DNA of 64,000 nt from Zanthoxylum bungeanum (taxonomy: Eukaryota; Streptophyta; Magnoliopsida; Sapindales; Rutaceae): NCBI GenBank assembly GCA_019454045.1, contig SKCR01007823.1:806001-870000 (forward strand), read 5' to 3'. The notes below the pieces were generated by a model. That model did no database searches. It saw only the letters and a list, made by a program, of their open reading frames with translations, and had not been told where the DNA came from. Each line of letters starts with the position of its first letter. The stretch's first letter is position 1. Both the position numbers and the translations under genes were made by a program. This document shows positions 34,263 to 47,241 of the stretch, piece by piece.

Positions 34263-35409
34263 AGATTTTGCTAGTCCTGAGCAAAAAAACTAAATAAAAA
34301 CACATAAACGAAATTAAACAACTAAAATAATAAAATTAACTAAGCCACTTTCATAGGGACCACGATTGCATTTAGCTTATGCAACAAGCCTTTAAACCCC
34401 TAAGCGACCCTAATGGACGAGTTATAGTCTCGTGAGGATTTACAGAGACGACAACCGCAAACGTCATATAACCATGCACATGCAATCAGACAACATAATA
34501 AAAACGAAAATAATAATAAAAAGAAACAACAAGAGTCTTGGAAAATCTGGTGCAAGGAGTGTTATCAGAGAATGCCTAACGATTAAAATAAAGAAACTTT
34601 CAAAGTTTATGATTCAACTTAGATCCAAAGTCTTGAATAAATTATCTAAATCAGACTCACAATGTGTGTGTGTGTTAAGGTTTGGTCACAACTTGAATCC
34701 TAAGGAAGCTAACTAGGCGAGTTCGTCAATAAAATTTGCATCCAATAGGTCAAACCAACTTAGATAGCTCAAAAATTGCTCCATATTTGCCTATTGAGCT
34801 CTATATGACATGGATTTTATTTATTTATTTATTTATTTTATTTCACCCACCTACACTTTAAGGTAGTATTTATCCTTATGGTGGTCCTAATACTCGCACA
34901 TGGGTCGCTTCACGTTTATCGGTTATAGATGGTGAAATTCTTTTTATTTTTCTTATTTTTTTTATTTGCCATATCATATAACATAAATAATTACAAACGG
35001 TGATAGATATCTAAGCAAACAGTCATTCATCTTCAGCTAATTTCCTCAACTAATCATTTTGTTATCTACCTAGGATCTTACTGCTAGAAACCTAGATGTT
35101 AAGTGCTTACGAGTCTAACCTAGATCTATTACTCAAGGCAGCAGATAAAAGATATTCAAATACTCATCGTTTTCTAAGTTCTCATACTATACAAACAACC
35201 TCATCATTGAAGCAGCATCCATTATTCCCAGATTTTTTTATATCACACAATTACATGCCAGAAATAAAAGAACTAAATCATGAAAATAACATAAATATAC
35301 AACCCAATATATATAAACTCAAAACAACACCCCCAAACTTGCACTGAGCAATGCCCTCAATGCTCAAAATAAGAAAATTTTAAGTTCAAAGCACGTACCT
35401 GGGACAACA
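34263..35409 (-). other. Element C 3' untranslated region with second polypurine tract
   Basis: On the minus strand a block at about 35365-35326 reads 'GAGCATTGAGGGCATTGCTC' followed by a CAAGTTTGGGGGTGTT tract, the counterpart of 62063-62098 in element D. Nearer the LTR, 34440-34340 holds a block shared with D (63115-63230): 'GACTATAACTCGTCCA', 'TTTAAAGGCTTGTTGCAT' and 'GTGGCTTAGTT'. An (ATTT)n run is at 34815-34842. No gene is supported. Confidence 0.6.
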
Positions 35410-36545
35410 ACCGTTAAACCTTATCCTCCTCAGATGCCTCAGCTAGATATGGTGGAAAGAGGGGCGGTGAAGGAAAATGTATTCCATCGGGTCCGGAGTT
35501 CAGTCCACTATCCTCAAAAATCTCAACCAAGGCAGTATTGAAGTCCACATAATAGGCCATATAGTTGTCCACCTGCTCCCAAAAAACACGCTCCACTTGT
35601 CGATGATGTCTGGTCTCTGTCTCGAGTAAAGATTAATGTTCTCCAACATTGAGATGAGAAGTATGAGTCATTAACGGATGATGACGGGCCGAACTTGCAT
35701 CGCAGGAGGAACTGGCTACTCTGGACGGACCGGACTCTAGTGTGTCATCATCATCTTTGGTTTGGTAATGGGAAAGAATACTCACATCGATCGGAACTTA
35801 AGCAGTCAGGATTTCTTCACCCTTGTCCCATGGATCCCCCGCCTTGTGACATAAATCGGTGATCAGAGATGGGTGAGGAAGCCCACGTGTAGTAGTTCCC
35901 GACACACATCAAGAATAAAGTCTTGAATTAAGCGACAAGCATTAATGGATTTGCCCGTGATAATTGCATAAGTTAAAGCGACATGATCCTTAGTGACGTG
36001 TGAGGTGTGACTTTTTGGCATAAGTATAGAAGAGACGAAAAGAACCAGGCATTAGCATACTTCTCTAAAGCCATTTTGATAAAATGAACGACGACGCCTT
36101 GATTTGTTTTCCAATTGGCACCGTCTCCATATAAGGTGGTGATTATCTCCTCATAATCAATGTCTTCTGCTAAATATGTCGTATATTTGTCATCTTCCAT
36201 GTCTGGCAATTGATAGACATTGTTGATGGTGTGCTGGTCGAATGGAATAATTTTTCGTCGGACAAACACCTTTAGGCCCTCACGGCACACTTTTAAATTG
36301 GCATAGAATTCGCAAACCACAGGTACAACTGCATCGGCATGGGGTCTAGTGAATTATTCCCATCCTCAATTTTGAATAATCTGTGCTATATCTGGATCAT
36401 GGGCAATGGAGACCCGTATTCCCCGTTCTCGGATAAGACTCTTTGAAAGCAAAACATTATAATGATTAAAGGCATATTCATTCCAAAAGAATTCTGGATC
36501 ATAGGGAAGTGAAGATGATGGTTTTTGTCTCTTGTTTAGGGCCAT
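35410..36545 (-). pseudogene. Env-like / 'putative plant transposon protein' frame (element C)
   Basis: A minus-strand ATG at 36545 opens MALNKRQKPSSSLPYDPEFF. After one stop the frame continues as VVCEFYANLKVCREGLKVFV, DQHTINNVYQLPDMEDD, DIDYEEIITTLYGDGANWK and a WFFSSLLYLCQKVTPHTS phrase. A shift then gives TYAIITGKSINACRLIQDFI. This order (FYAN, VFVR, IN--Y-LPD, DY-EI, W, P-SH, AI-TGKSIN) is that of the plant transposon protein domain often found downstream of pol in Athila elements. The true role is unknown; 'env-like' refers to position. It is broken by stops and shifts. Confidence 0.7.
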
Positions 36546-37200
36546 TATACCACTCTTGAGATTCCAATACTTTCCTTATTTCACACCACACACCCACCTT
36601 CTAAAAAATATAAGAATTTTCATTGGGGCAATTTATCGAACATGTGGTGTGCAAGGGTTCTACTGGCTTTTATTTGTTCCCACGCCGCTCCCAAAAAACC
36701 CTAAAATAAGGTTGTCTAACAAGCAAAGCAAAACTCACACACAATGAATTCTATTAAGAAAAAATGAGCTTGGGGACAGCACCTAATTTGGGGTACTAAC
36801 TTAAATTGCATTTTAAAAAGAATGAGATGGAGAAAGAAGGGGAACGCATGTACCGTGTTGCTTGGAGGTTGATGGTATCCAAAGCTTCTGAGGTTGGTGC
36901 CTTGGTTGACATTGGTGTTGATGGGTATTTGTTTTTTTGGGCAAGGGGTCAAGTGTAAAAGGTTGTGTGAAATGAAGGGGACAACGTGTTGTGTAAATAG
37001 GCTGGAATGCAGTGACGCACCGCGACACCACATGTTTGGCGCTACGGCGCATTACTCTCGGGAGTATTGTGTTGCATGAGTTGGCACCGTGGCAATTTTT
37101 TTTTTTAAAATTAAATAAGAGATAGACCGAAAAACTTATTCATTGGGTTGCCTCCTAATAAGCACTTGATTTATTATCTTCAGTCTGACATCATGCCATT
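36546..37200 (-). other. Element C intergenic between integrase and env-like frame
   Basis: Non-coding. It includes the short motif TAGGAGGCAACCCAATG on the minus strand (37158-37142), the counterpart of 60508-60521 in element D. A GC-rich segment (37010-37060) holds CACCGCGACACC and GGCGCTACGGCGC words resembling those in LTRs. Frames of 60-105 codons here are chance. Confidence 0.55.
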
Positions 37201-40200
37201 CTTACTTCGGGTCATCAAGAGGAATTTTTTCAAGTATTCTCCCTTCAGTCTCGTAGTAGTGTTTCATGCGTTGACCATTGAATTTGAAGACTCGCCCATC
37301 CTGGCATAGTACTTCAATTGCTTCATATGGGAAAACTTCCTTTAATGGTAAAAGGGCCAGACCATCACGATTTTAGTTTACCAGGAGACAGTTTGAGTCT
37401 CGAATTGAATAGCAACACATGTTGGCCAGGATAGAATTCTCACTGGAGTATTTGTTTGTCATGCCACTGCTTTGTTCGTTCTTTATAGATCTTGGCATTC
37501 TCATAAGCATCATTGCGAAATTCCATCATCTCATTTAATTGAAGGAGGCGTTGTGAACCTGCTACTTTTAGATTGAAATTCAATTTTTGAACAGCCCAAA
37601 AGGCGTGATGCTCCAATTCAATCGGCAAGTGACACGTTTTTCCAAACACCAATCGTTACGGTGACATCCCAATAGGCATTTTGAATGTAGTCCGATAAGC
37701 CTATAAGGCATCATCAAGCTTCATAGCCCAATCCTTTCGGTTAGTATTTACTGTTCTCCAGGATCTGTTTGATCTCTCGATTGGATACTTCAGCTTGGCC
37801 ATTTGTTTGAGGATGATAGCCAAAATCGACTTTATGTCTCACACTATATTTTGCAAGAAGAGCATTGAAGAGCTTGTTGCAAAAGTGTGTACCTTCATCA
37901 CTCAAAATGGCTATTGAGGTACCAAATCTGGTAAAGATGTTGTTTTGTACAAACTTGATGACAACCCTCACATAATTGGTAGATGTATCAACTGCTTCCA
38001 CCTATTTGGATACATAGTCAACTGCTAATAAAATGTATATTTGGCCAAATGAAGGAGGGAATGGCCCCATAAAATCAATTCCTCATACATCAAAGAGTTC
38101 GACCTCTAAGGTGTTAGTAAAAGGTAATTCATGGCGCCTGGAGATGTTTTCGAGTCGTTGGCAACGATCACAGGTTTTGACAAAATGATAACTATCTCGG
38201 AACATTGTTGGCCAATAAAATCCAGATTAGAGTACCTTAGCAGTAGTTCTTGTAGCTCCAAAGTATCATTCTTATGGGGCAGAATGGCATTGACTGAGGA
38301 TTTCTTTAATTTCTTCATCTGGGACACATCTCCGGATTATTTGATCTGGGCATCTCTTGAAGAGTAGAGGTTTATCCCATAGGTAAAATTATACATCATG
38401 GAGAAATTTCTTCCTTTACTGATAAGTACTGTCCGGTGGAAATTCTCCACAAGCTAAATAATTGGCATAATCAGCAAACCAGGGAATTTTTGTAAATACC
38501 TCGAAGAGTTTCTCATCCGGAAAAACCTCTTGAATAATGCCATCATTGGGTTTTTCAGGCTCGATTCGGGATAGGTGGTCGGTAACCACATTTTCGCTCC
38601 TCTTCTTATCCCGTATTTCAGGATCGAATTCTTGTAAAAGTAGTACCCATCGTATCAAATGAGGTTTGACATCCTTCTTTGCAAATAGGTAACGAATAGA
38701 TGCATGGTCTGTATAGACAATCACTTTCATCCCAATCAGATATGATCTAAATTTTCCAAAGGCAAACACGACTGCCAGTATTTCCTTCTAAGTGGTGGTG
38801 TAATTTTGTTGAGCACCATCCAACATTCTGCATGTATAGTAGATCGCTCTGAAAATTTTGTCACGTTTCTGGCCAAGTACTGCACCAATGGCATGGTCAT
38901 TGGCGTCACACATCACTTCAAACAGTTCATTCCAATTTAGGGTTATCATGATCAGAGCTGAAATTAATGCTTGTTTGATCTTGTTAAAGACTTGTAAGCA
39001 TTCCTTATCCATCATAAAGAGAGACTCTTTTTCCAAAAGATTGCAAGTGGCTTCGCAATCTTAGAAAAATTCAATATGAAACGTCGATAAAACCCAATAT
39101 GACCAAGGAAACTCCTTACTCCCTTAACATTTATTGGTGGTGGAAGCCTTTCAATTACTGCTATTTGGCTCTATCTACTTCCACACACTTCGAGGATATC
39201 TTGTGGCCCAACACAATACCTTCCTAAACCATGAACTGTCACTTTTCCCAATTTAACACCAAACTCTCATCCTCGCATCTTTATAGAACCAAAGATATGT
39301 TGTGCAAATAGTGATCAAAGGATGAGCCAAATACGGAAAAATCATCCATGAAGATCTCTAGAATCTCCTCCACCATTTTTGAGAAAACGGTCGTCATATA
39401 CCGTTGAAAGATAGCTGAGGCATTACACAGTCCAAATGGCATCTTCCGAAAAGCGTATGTACTATAATGGCAAGTAAATGTTGTCTTTTCTTGATCTTCT
39501 GGTGTTATAGCGATTCGATTGTATCCTAAATAGCCATCTAGGAAACAATAATACTGAAAACCGGCAATCAGTCTAACATTTGATCTATGAATGGCATAGG
39601 GAAATGGTCATTTTGGTGGCCTTGTTGAGTTTCCTATAATCTATACAGACACACCACTCAGTAGTTCTCATGGAGGTGAGCTCATCATTGTCATTCTTGA
39701 CCACTGTCATTCCTCCATTTTTAGGTACCACTTGGACTGGCGACACCCATGAACTATCCGAAATGGCATAGATGATTCCTGTTTTTAGCCATTTCAGCAC
39801 CTCAGCCCTTCCTACTTCTTTTATGGCTGGATTCAACCTCCTCCGATGTTCGATATAAGGTTTATAGGTGTCCTCCATCAAAATTTTTTACATACAGACT
39901 GAACGACTAATCCCTTTTATGTCTGTTATTGACCATCCCAAAGCAGACTTATATTTCTTTAAGATTCACAGTAATTTATCTTCTTCCACAGTGGATAATT
40001 TTGAAGAGATGATCACCGAAAATGTTGATTTCTCACCCAAGAATGCATAGCGGAGATGTTGTGGCAGTTCTTTTAACTCCAATGTATCTTTTTTAGCCTC
40101 CATTGATGGTGGATCATGTAGTGCTCCGACTTGAACCCTTTTTACTATTTCCCTTGGAATGATTTCGAGTGCTAGGGTCATCTGCTTACGGTCCGAATCA

Positions 40201-40800
40201 TCGATCGGTGTCTCTGTGTCGATGGCAAAGTTTACCAGACATTGTTCCAACGGGTCTATTGGCTCATTTCACATATACTCGGTTACAAGTACTCACTTCT
40301 TAGGATATTTGAGGGCATGATAAATTTTGAATGTCATTTCTTCCTCGCCTACTCTCAACGTCAATTTTCCTTGATGTACATCAATCAAAGCCTTCCCAGT
40401 TGCCAAGAATGGGCATCCCAAAATCAAAGAGACTTCTTGATCTTCTTCCATATCCAACACTACAAAATCTGTTGGAAATATGAACTTATCTACCTTTACT
40501 AACACATCTTCAATGACTCCTTTAGGATAAGTGAGAGATCTATCCGCCAATTGTAATGTGATAGCTGTTGGTTTTGCATCACCAAGACCCAGTTTTAAGA
40601 CAGAATTAAGCATCAAATTAATGATTGCTCCTAGATCACATAGGGCTCTGGTGAAGGTAAAGCCTCCGATGTTGCAAGGTACAGTGAAGCTCCGTGGGTC
40701 TTAAAGCTTTTGAGGTAATTTCTTTTGGATTATTGCACTGCATTCCTCTTTGAGATTCACTATTTCAAAGTCTTCCAACATTCTTTTCTTGGACATTAAC
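37200..40800 (-). pseudogene. Gypsy pol: protease, RT, RNase H, integrase (element C)
   Basis: On the minus strand: protease LCDLGAIINLM (about 40650) and LADRSLTYPKGVIEDVLVKV with PFLATGKALIDV. RT entry shows RRLNPAIKEVGRAEVLKWL and WVSPVQVVPKNGG (39840-39720), CIDYRKLNKAT, and a shifted palm region with FFPYLAHPLITIC-like text (about 39330). RNase H has VMCDANDHAIGAVLGQ, NYTTT and [11 protein letters not shown] (38940-38690). Integrase has [41 protein letters not shown] and [16 protein letters not shown] (38200-37750). RT before integrase defines Ty3/gypsy, and the 'DMEEDQEV' style is Athila. Many stops and shifts; non-functional. Confidence 0.85.
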
Positions 40801-42418
40801 TCCTTCATGAACTTTACATAGCTGGGCATTTGTTCTAAAGCGTCTGTGAAGGGAATGTTGATATGAATTTTTTTGAAAATGTCCAGAAATTTAGCGAATT
40901 ACGCATCCAATTTCTTCTTTTGGAATCTCTGGGGGTAAGGAATGGATGTCTTAGGAATTTGGGGTTGCACATATACTGGAGAGATGTCACTCTGGTCTTT
41001 TATTGTCATTGTATCCTCTCGTGACTCTACTTCCTTGTCTTGGCTGCTTTGATCATCAGAGGTATTCCCGACATGTCTTCCATTTGTAAGGGTGATAGCT
41101 TGACACTGTTCCTTAGGTTTTATCTTGGTGTTGCTTGGGAATGCCCATTTTTTTGGGTGTGTAATCGAAGAGGCAAGCTGGCCAATTTGGACCTATTATG
41201 ATTTCATCGTCGCCCCCATATTTCCCATGTGGGTTTCAATGTTGCTTAACCGTGACTCATTCTTTTCAAACCTCTCTGTGGATTTGGTGACAATGTGCTC
41301 ACGAGGTCTTCTAATGATTGTTTCGGCTCTGACATCTGGTTGTTGAAACCAGGTGGGGGTACCAAGGCATTCTTTGTGTTGGCATAATAGAAGTTCTCAT
41401 GGTGATGAAGTCCAGGATGATAGTGGTTTAATGAAGGGTTACCTCTATAATTGTTGAAGTTCCTATTATTCACATAATGAACTTGCTCAAAACTCGGGCC
41501 TCCTTCTAACAATAGCATATTTGCAACCACCACAGATTCAATAGATGGTTGTACTCATTGATTTATTAGGGCTGCTACATGAGTCGAGAGGATTAAAATT
41601 TGTGCTGTTAGTTCAACTAGAGGGTCTACTTCATGTATGTCTGACACTTTGGTCACTGTAGTGCATTCACTTGGCCATTAGAAGTGGTTAATGGCCATCT
41701 CGTTTAACTGATTGTAGGAATCCTCCGCTGACTTCTTGAATAGAGCTCCTCTCCCTGCTGCATCAACCATGGTTCTATTGGATCAGCTCATTATAGAACA
41801 GCTGGATTCGTACCCAGTCCGCAAAATTATGTTGTGGGCATCTTCAGAGTAGGTCTTTAAAGCACTCACATGCTTTCGAACAGATTCTCTGTCTCTAGCT
41901 GCTTAAATATACCGATCTCTGTTCTCAGCTTGGTGGATTTAGGGGGGGGGGGGAAGAATTTCTCCAGAAATTGTGTAGCCATGTTTTCCCATAATGCATC
42001 CAACCCTTTGATCTGTTATTCAAGGAAAATAGGAACTAGCATAACCTAATTGTCTCTTTGGGTACCCCATTCATCTTAATTGTGTCAGCTATCTCTAAGA
42101 ACATCCTTAAATGAATGTTAGGATCCTCTACAACTGATCCCTCATATTGGTTTTGTTGGACCATGTTGATAAGGGCATGTTTTAGTTCAAAATTATTAGT
42201 GTCAATTGGTTGGTACGTAATTCCAGAATAATTATCATCAATGATAGGTTTAAAGTGGTCACAAATTGGTACATGACGCGGGATAATTTCTCTGTTTCAA
42301 CTGTGACTGCTGCCTGACATTGGCTGTTCCCTCTGTTTACAGATGCCATTGTTGCCTGTTTAATTTTTGTTTCTTTTCTAAGTCTTCTTGCTTTGCGCTC
42401 TATTTTAGGATCAAACAT
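40801..42418 (-). pseudogene. Gypsy gag (element C)
   Basis: The minus-strand ATG at 42418 opens MFDPKIERKARRLRKETKIK. Later shifted pieces show the Athila gag phrases 'CECFKDLL-RCPQHNFADW' and QLFYNEL (about 41870-41790). The Asn/Tyr-rich C-terminal part is VNNRNFNNYRGNPSLNHYHP and a VPPPGF end (41470-41340), close in style to element D. A 12-base G run at 41942-41953 causes one frame loss. No zinc knuckle was seen, as is usual for this group. Confidence 0.7.
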
Positions 42419-43076
42419 TAGTGAATCGAGACTTACAGATCATCTCATTCAATACCAAGGACCGAGGTGAAGAATGATGAGCGGAAAATATATCAATATT
42501 TACCGCCCCTTTTACTTAATATTTTGTTTAGTTTCTCGGGTTTGATGAACATTTTGATGTATTTTAGTTTATTTTGCAGATAAAATAATATTGGGACATA
42601 ATGAAATCATTTAGGACGAAATGTGGGTCAAACAAGGGCAAAAATTGGACTTGACATATTAATTTTGGAGATTGGAAACTTGAAAGGGCGTTTTAACGAA
42701 GTGCAGTTTTGGAAATTCCAGTTTTGCGCATCTATCGTATTTTGGACATAACGTCTTACTCCGATATCGGATTGAGCTGATTCAAGTTCCAGATTAAAGA
42801 AGACGCAAATATCTACAACTTTGATAGACAAAATAATTTCTAATTCTGAAGATTTCATGTCCGAAATTGATGAACCATACAGAAGTGTGTTGTGTGTAAT
42901 TATTAAATTCATTTTAAATCATTTTCAAAGAAAAAAAATAAATTAATAAATAAATAATAAAAATTATCAAATCACCACCAAACATGATAAGAAATTAGTG
43001 GAGCAATTAATAATGGATTTGGTGGAGCAATTAATAATGGATTTAGTGGATGATTTGATAGAGGCAAAATTTTGCC

Positions 43077-43084
43077 TATAAATA
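43077..43084 (+). promoter_or_regulatory. TATA box, 5' LTR of D
   Basis: GCCTATAAATACCAAG; the same phrase is at 63892-63899 in the right LTR and at 31874 in LTR F. Confidence 0.55.
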
Positions 43085-43639
43085 CCAAGCAATTTCATTT
43101 GTAAATCCATACTTTCTTCTAAGGAATTCCTTAAGAATACTAAGAATATTGTATCTTGTTTGTTTATTTATAGCTTTCAGTAATTAATTTCCGCTTTCGC
43201 ACTTTCTTTTCTTTACTTTTCAGTTTTTACTTTCCGCAATTTACTTTTACGCACAATACTTTTCTTTCTTTAATTTTCAGTTTTTACTTTTCAGTAATGA
43301 AGAGGTAAATCCCCTTTGCTGGGGTAAAATGTAAAACTTTTATTACTAATATTTAGATTAATCTCCCTTAATTATAATATATAAACTAATTAAAACCTGA
43401 CTTAACGAGGATACCGTCATATAGGTCGGTTGGTAATTATTTAAATTGGTTTTAACCTGACTAAACTGGATACCGCCTGATTGATCGGTTGGTAATTAAT
43501 TATTAATTTGACTTAATCTGGATACCGCCTATATGGCTGGTTGGTAATTATCATGCAAAGTTAATATATTATATTAAGGGAGATATCTAAAATAGAAGTA
43601 ATAAAAGTGGATCATATTACCTCAGCATTTTTTTTATTG

Positions 43640-43870
43640 TACTTTTACTTTATTTACTTTTCAGCAATTTACTTTCAGCATTTACTTTTCAGCAATTTAC
43701 TTTCAGTAATTTACTTTCAGCATTCACTTTTCAGTAATTTACTTTCAGCATTTACTTTTCAGTAATTTACTTTTCAACATTTACTTTCAGCATTTAATTT
43801 TCGGTATTTAATTTCAGCATTTTACTTTCCGTCATTTACTTTTCAACAATTTACTTTCAGCATTTTACTT
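43640..43870 (+). repeat. Short tandem units in LTR of D
   Basis: Roughly 15-bp units alternate TTTACTTTTCAGCAAT and TTTACTTTCAGCAT, with small changes. They lie downstream of the TATA box, so would be in transcribed RNA. Confidence 0.7.
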
Positions 43871-44652
43871 TATGTCTTTTATTTTATTTAAGTTTTTACT
43901 AGCCCAAGTTATGTGTCGTAACTAAGTTAGTTATTTAGGGTTGTGATGTATTCTAATATCACCGGTTTATAAGAGGTTATTTTATAGTTTGGGTAATTCA
44001 AAGGTTTACTTATTAAGTCTTAAGCTTAATGCGTCTTGTTAATTGGCCATTAATAAGATTGATTTGGTAAATCTAAAATAAACTTGACAAAGGAATTTTA
44101 GGTTTCAGTCTTAGACTTAATAGTCCATAATCTTCCTTGAGGATAGATAACCCTTTAATATATTTCCTTACAGGATAGACATATACCTGTCAGGCGGGTG
44201 TAGCCATAATTGGAACTTAAACTTAATGAATCCAGGTAATTTGGTTGACATAGACATATGGTTCAATTGGGTTATACTGGGTATTTACGTCTGACCATCG
44301 ACAGAGCCTTTCGCATAATTTAGTGTTCCAGGTTAGTAAACCGATTTATTACACAAAATGAAATAACCGCTTCATCTTTTAAAGGATATTAGAAAGATTC
44401 ATAACCCTAGACAGTTTCATAATATTGAATTTTCTTAAACCTACTTTCGTGCAATTTTATTTACTTGTTTTTAAATTTAGAATCATCACCATTTCAAATC
44501 AATCAAACATCCTGTTAGATACTAGTAATCATTTGACCTCATAAAATTAATAGATTAGGTATTAAGTCCTCGTGGGATCAATACTTTTTATACTACTTGA
44601 ACGATACGTGCGCTTGCGTTATACGCGTGTGATTACGCACCGGTCAAGTTTT

Positions 44653-44670
44653 TGGCGCTGTTGCCGGGGA
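44653..44670 (+). other. Primer binding site, tRNA-Asp type (element D)
   Basis: TGGCGCTGTTGCCGGGGA differs by one base from the TGGCGCCGTTGCCGGGGA site typical of Athila/Tat gypsy elements. Confidence 0.85.
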
Positions 44671-44777
44671 CTTATTTATCTTTCACTATTAGTTTTGGGG
44701 TTAGATACGTTACTTGTATCTAATTTCTTTTTACTTATTGTTTTTGTTTTCTTGTGTTTCAGGTTCTCAGAAACTAC

Positions 44778-45106
44778 ATGAGACGAACCAGAATCTTTGA
44801 ACTCCGACCGCTTGACCCAGAAATTGAAATAACCATCAGACAGTTGAGAAGGGAAAGGCGAGAAGGCCAAGAAGCAATCATTAACATGGAACCTGAACCT
44901 TTGAATGTTGCACCACCGATACCCATTCGAGATAGAACATTTCCGGTGGTCGACGACTTCATTTCTTGTATTGTACTTCCTATTTTACCAGTAAATGCGT
45001 GTGACATCAAAACATGCATTCAGATGATTCAGCAGTCAGTGCAGTTTGGGGGAAATGCAACTGAAGATCCTAATGCCCACATCAGCAACTTCCTGAAAGT
45101 TTGCGG
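44778..45106 (+). pseudogene. Gypsy gag, 5' part, split by element E (element D)
   Basis: The ATG at 44778 opens MRRTRIFELRPLDPEI, continuing with IRQLRRERREGQEAI and FGGNATEDPNAHISNFLKVC. The last phrase leads into the capsid domain of Athila gag. The frame is open up to the insertion of copia E at 45107 and resumes at 55485. A 'TTTCAG' just before (44757-44762) may be a splice acceptor of the leader. Confidence 0.8.
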
Positions 45107-47241
45107 TGTTGGATAATATGACCCATAGCGTCACTATTTGTACAGATCACGGTGTTGTTGTACAAATAACTATGTGACAAGGAAATTACACTCTCATCAT
45201 TTGTGATTAAATCACTATAAATGTATAAATGAAGAGAGGTCCATATGATTAGTTCCTGGATTGAGATGATATGAGACAGTATCAGTCCACGAAGGATTAA
45301 TCATTAAATATCCCTAGCCGGAGTATTATCGAGACTGGACATCGATAATGCGGAATAGGCTAGTATTGCACTTGTGCGTGTTGTGAGGGCACAACGGCAT
45401 AGTTCTCATATATATAAGTATTGGATACTTATGCAAGTGCGATAGGAGGTCGTGTTTCACCGATGGTACGGGAAAGAGCTTCGCTCTGGATAGACCCCTC
45501 GGAATCCCATTGGTATTATGACTATGTGTCTATGGGAGGCCGAAATCAAGGTAGGTGTGTACAGTCTTAACCTGAGACTTGCATCGCTAATACTTGCGAT
45601 AATCGGTAGACTTTGGTCTTGGTGGTACAGGGCTTTAACCGGTTCTGTGTACACCATTTCTGGGTTTATCAGAGAGTCGTAGTGTATTGGGTGTGATGTC
45701 AAGACGGAAGTATCACTTCCGTCATATTGGAGATGATGTCACGCAGGATACGGTACTAGTGCTCTTAAGTGTTGCGCAACCATCGGGATATTGTGACCAG
45801 GTCATAAATATCCGATTATAGAGACTATGTTACCAGACATCCGACATGTGCTTCGGACGGGGCAGACACTTATCCAGCCCCAGCCCTAGCACGTGACTAT
45901 CCGATACTGGGCCAATATACACAATACTACGGTATATTATGCTTGATACAGATCTATATATTCCTGTAAGAATATTTCTGGAGAATTGGGTAGGCATGGC
46001 GCTTTGCTAGAAGCCAACCTTGTCTTGTAAATCGGTATAAACGTAGTACGAGGTACTTACGTGTTCGGACAGTCCGACGATCGTATTTACTGCCAACATA
46101 TCCGGAGATCTCATGGGTCGGTTCCTGAAGATTCACCGATGACGTATGACTCGCACTATGATTAATCTGGGATTAATTAGTAAAGAGAGAAGATTAATTA
46201 GAAGAGAGAGAAAATTAATCTGGGATTAATTACGGAGATATTTTATCTCGGATAAAATATTGTTTAAAGAGAGAGAACGATTAATTTGGAATTAATCGAT
46301 AAAATAATATATTCGATATATTATAAGAAATTGGATTTTGACGCGGAATTAAAATTAGATTTTAATTCGGGCGAACGAATTAATTTAGAAATAATTCGTA
46401 AGCGACGTGAATAGTGATTTCGCTAGGCGTAATCATTTAATTACGACGCGACGGAAAATTCGTTAATTTGGAATTAGCGAACCCGAGCCCGAGAGTGATT
46501 GCATACGCATTCGCATTTCGAATTCGAGCGCGGCACACGAGTCACATCAAGCGTCAAATCGTTAGTCACATCATGCGTCAAATCAATTGTCACTTTGAGT
46601 GATGTGACTTGACAACATGTCACTTTATTAAAGTGATGTGATGTGACTTAAAGTAAAAAGTTGAAATGATGGAAAGCTTTATTGCTTTTTATTTTTTTGA
46701 CTTTTGAATTAAAAGTTATATATATCTTTTATTTTAATTTACTTGGTAAAGGAAATAAATATATATATTAAATCTTTTCTCTCTCTCACATGCAAGACAC
46801 GGTTTCCTCATTTTCCCTCTCTTTTCCTCATCTTCTTCACGGCTTCACTGCCGATTTTCTTCTTGATTTTTCTGTTTCACACCGAAATTTTTGAGAAGCA
46901 AATTGAAGAAGACTTAGTGCTAGCACACCATGAGTGATACATAGGTGATAGGGAAGTGTCTTCATGAGCTTGGATTTAATTTTTGGAGCTTGAAGCTTTG
47001 AGCTTCAATGGAGTCCATGCATGGCCGAATCTTCAAGAGGAAAGGAAAACAAGAACCAAAACCGAGCAGCCCCCTGTCAAATATAGCTACTGCCGAGCTT
47101 CATGGAGGAGGTCAAAACATTTTGTTCTTCTTTGCATCAAAACCGAATTCAATGTGAGTATATTCCGCACCTCCTTTGATGTGTTCATACTCGTTTTTTA
47201 TGCTTGATTTGTTGATCTTGGGACTTGATTTAACTCCTACA
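45107..47241 (+). repeat. 5' LTR of element E
   Basis: 2135 bp. Near 46540-46660 it holds two direct copies of AGTCACATCA-GCGTCAAATC and then inverted GTGATGTGAC/GTCAC words, forming a palindrome-rich block upstream of a TATATATA tract (46717-46724). ORFs of 60-80 codons inside are repeated in the other LTR and are not genes. Confidence 0.92.

Larger units (their letters stand above)
32955..42474 (-). mobile_element. Athila-type gypsy element C, minus strand, 5' end cut by D
   Basis: On the minus strand the order is gag (42418 down), protease, RT, RNase H, integrase, env-like frame, polypurine tract and 3' LTR (34246-32955). The gene order and the protease/RT phrases match Athila elements. 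Element D inserted in its leader at 42475, so the 5' LTR is outside the window. C itself lies in LTR F. All frames are broken. Confidence 0.85.
42475..44646 (+). repeat. 5' LTR of element D
   Basis: Starts TGATGAGCGGAAAATATATC, ends near GCACCGGTCA, about 2.17 kb. TATAAATA box at 43077-43084. Three phrases 'GATACCG-C--ATAGG-CGGTTGG' recur at 43410-43540. From 43640 to 43870 there is a run of about fifteen short CAGCATTTACTTT/CAGTAATTTACTTT units. The right LTR repeats the first 700 bp within the window. Confidence 0.88.

Noticed and set aside
34432..34716. 94-codon plus-strand frame in the 3' region of C
   Set aside because: Opposite to the element's sense and overlapping a conserved non-coding block; no domain.
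45457..46136. 60-81 codon frames in the LTR of E
   Set aside because: Equivalent positions in the other LTR differ in frame; no domain.
46540..46665. CRISPR-like or riboswitch structure
   Set aside because: Only two direct units plus inverted words in a plant LTR; no spacer regularity.
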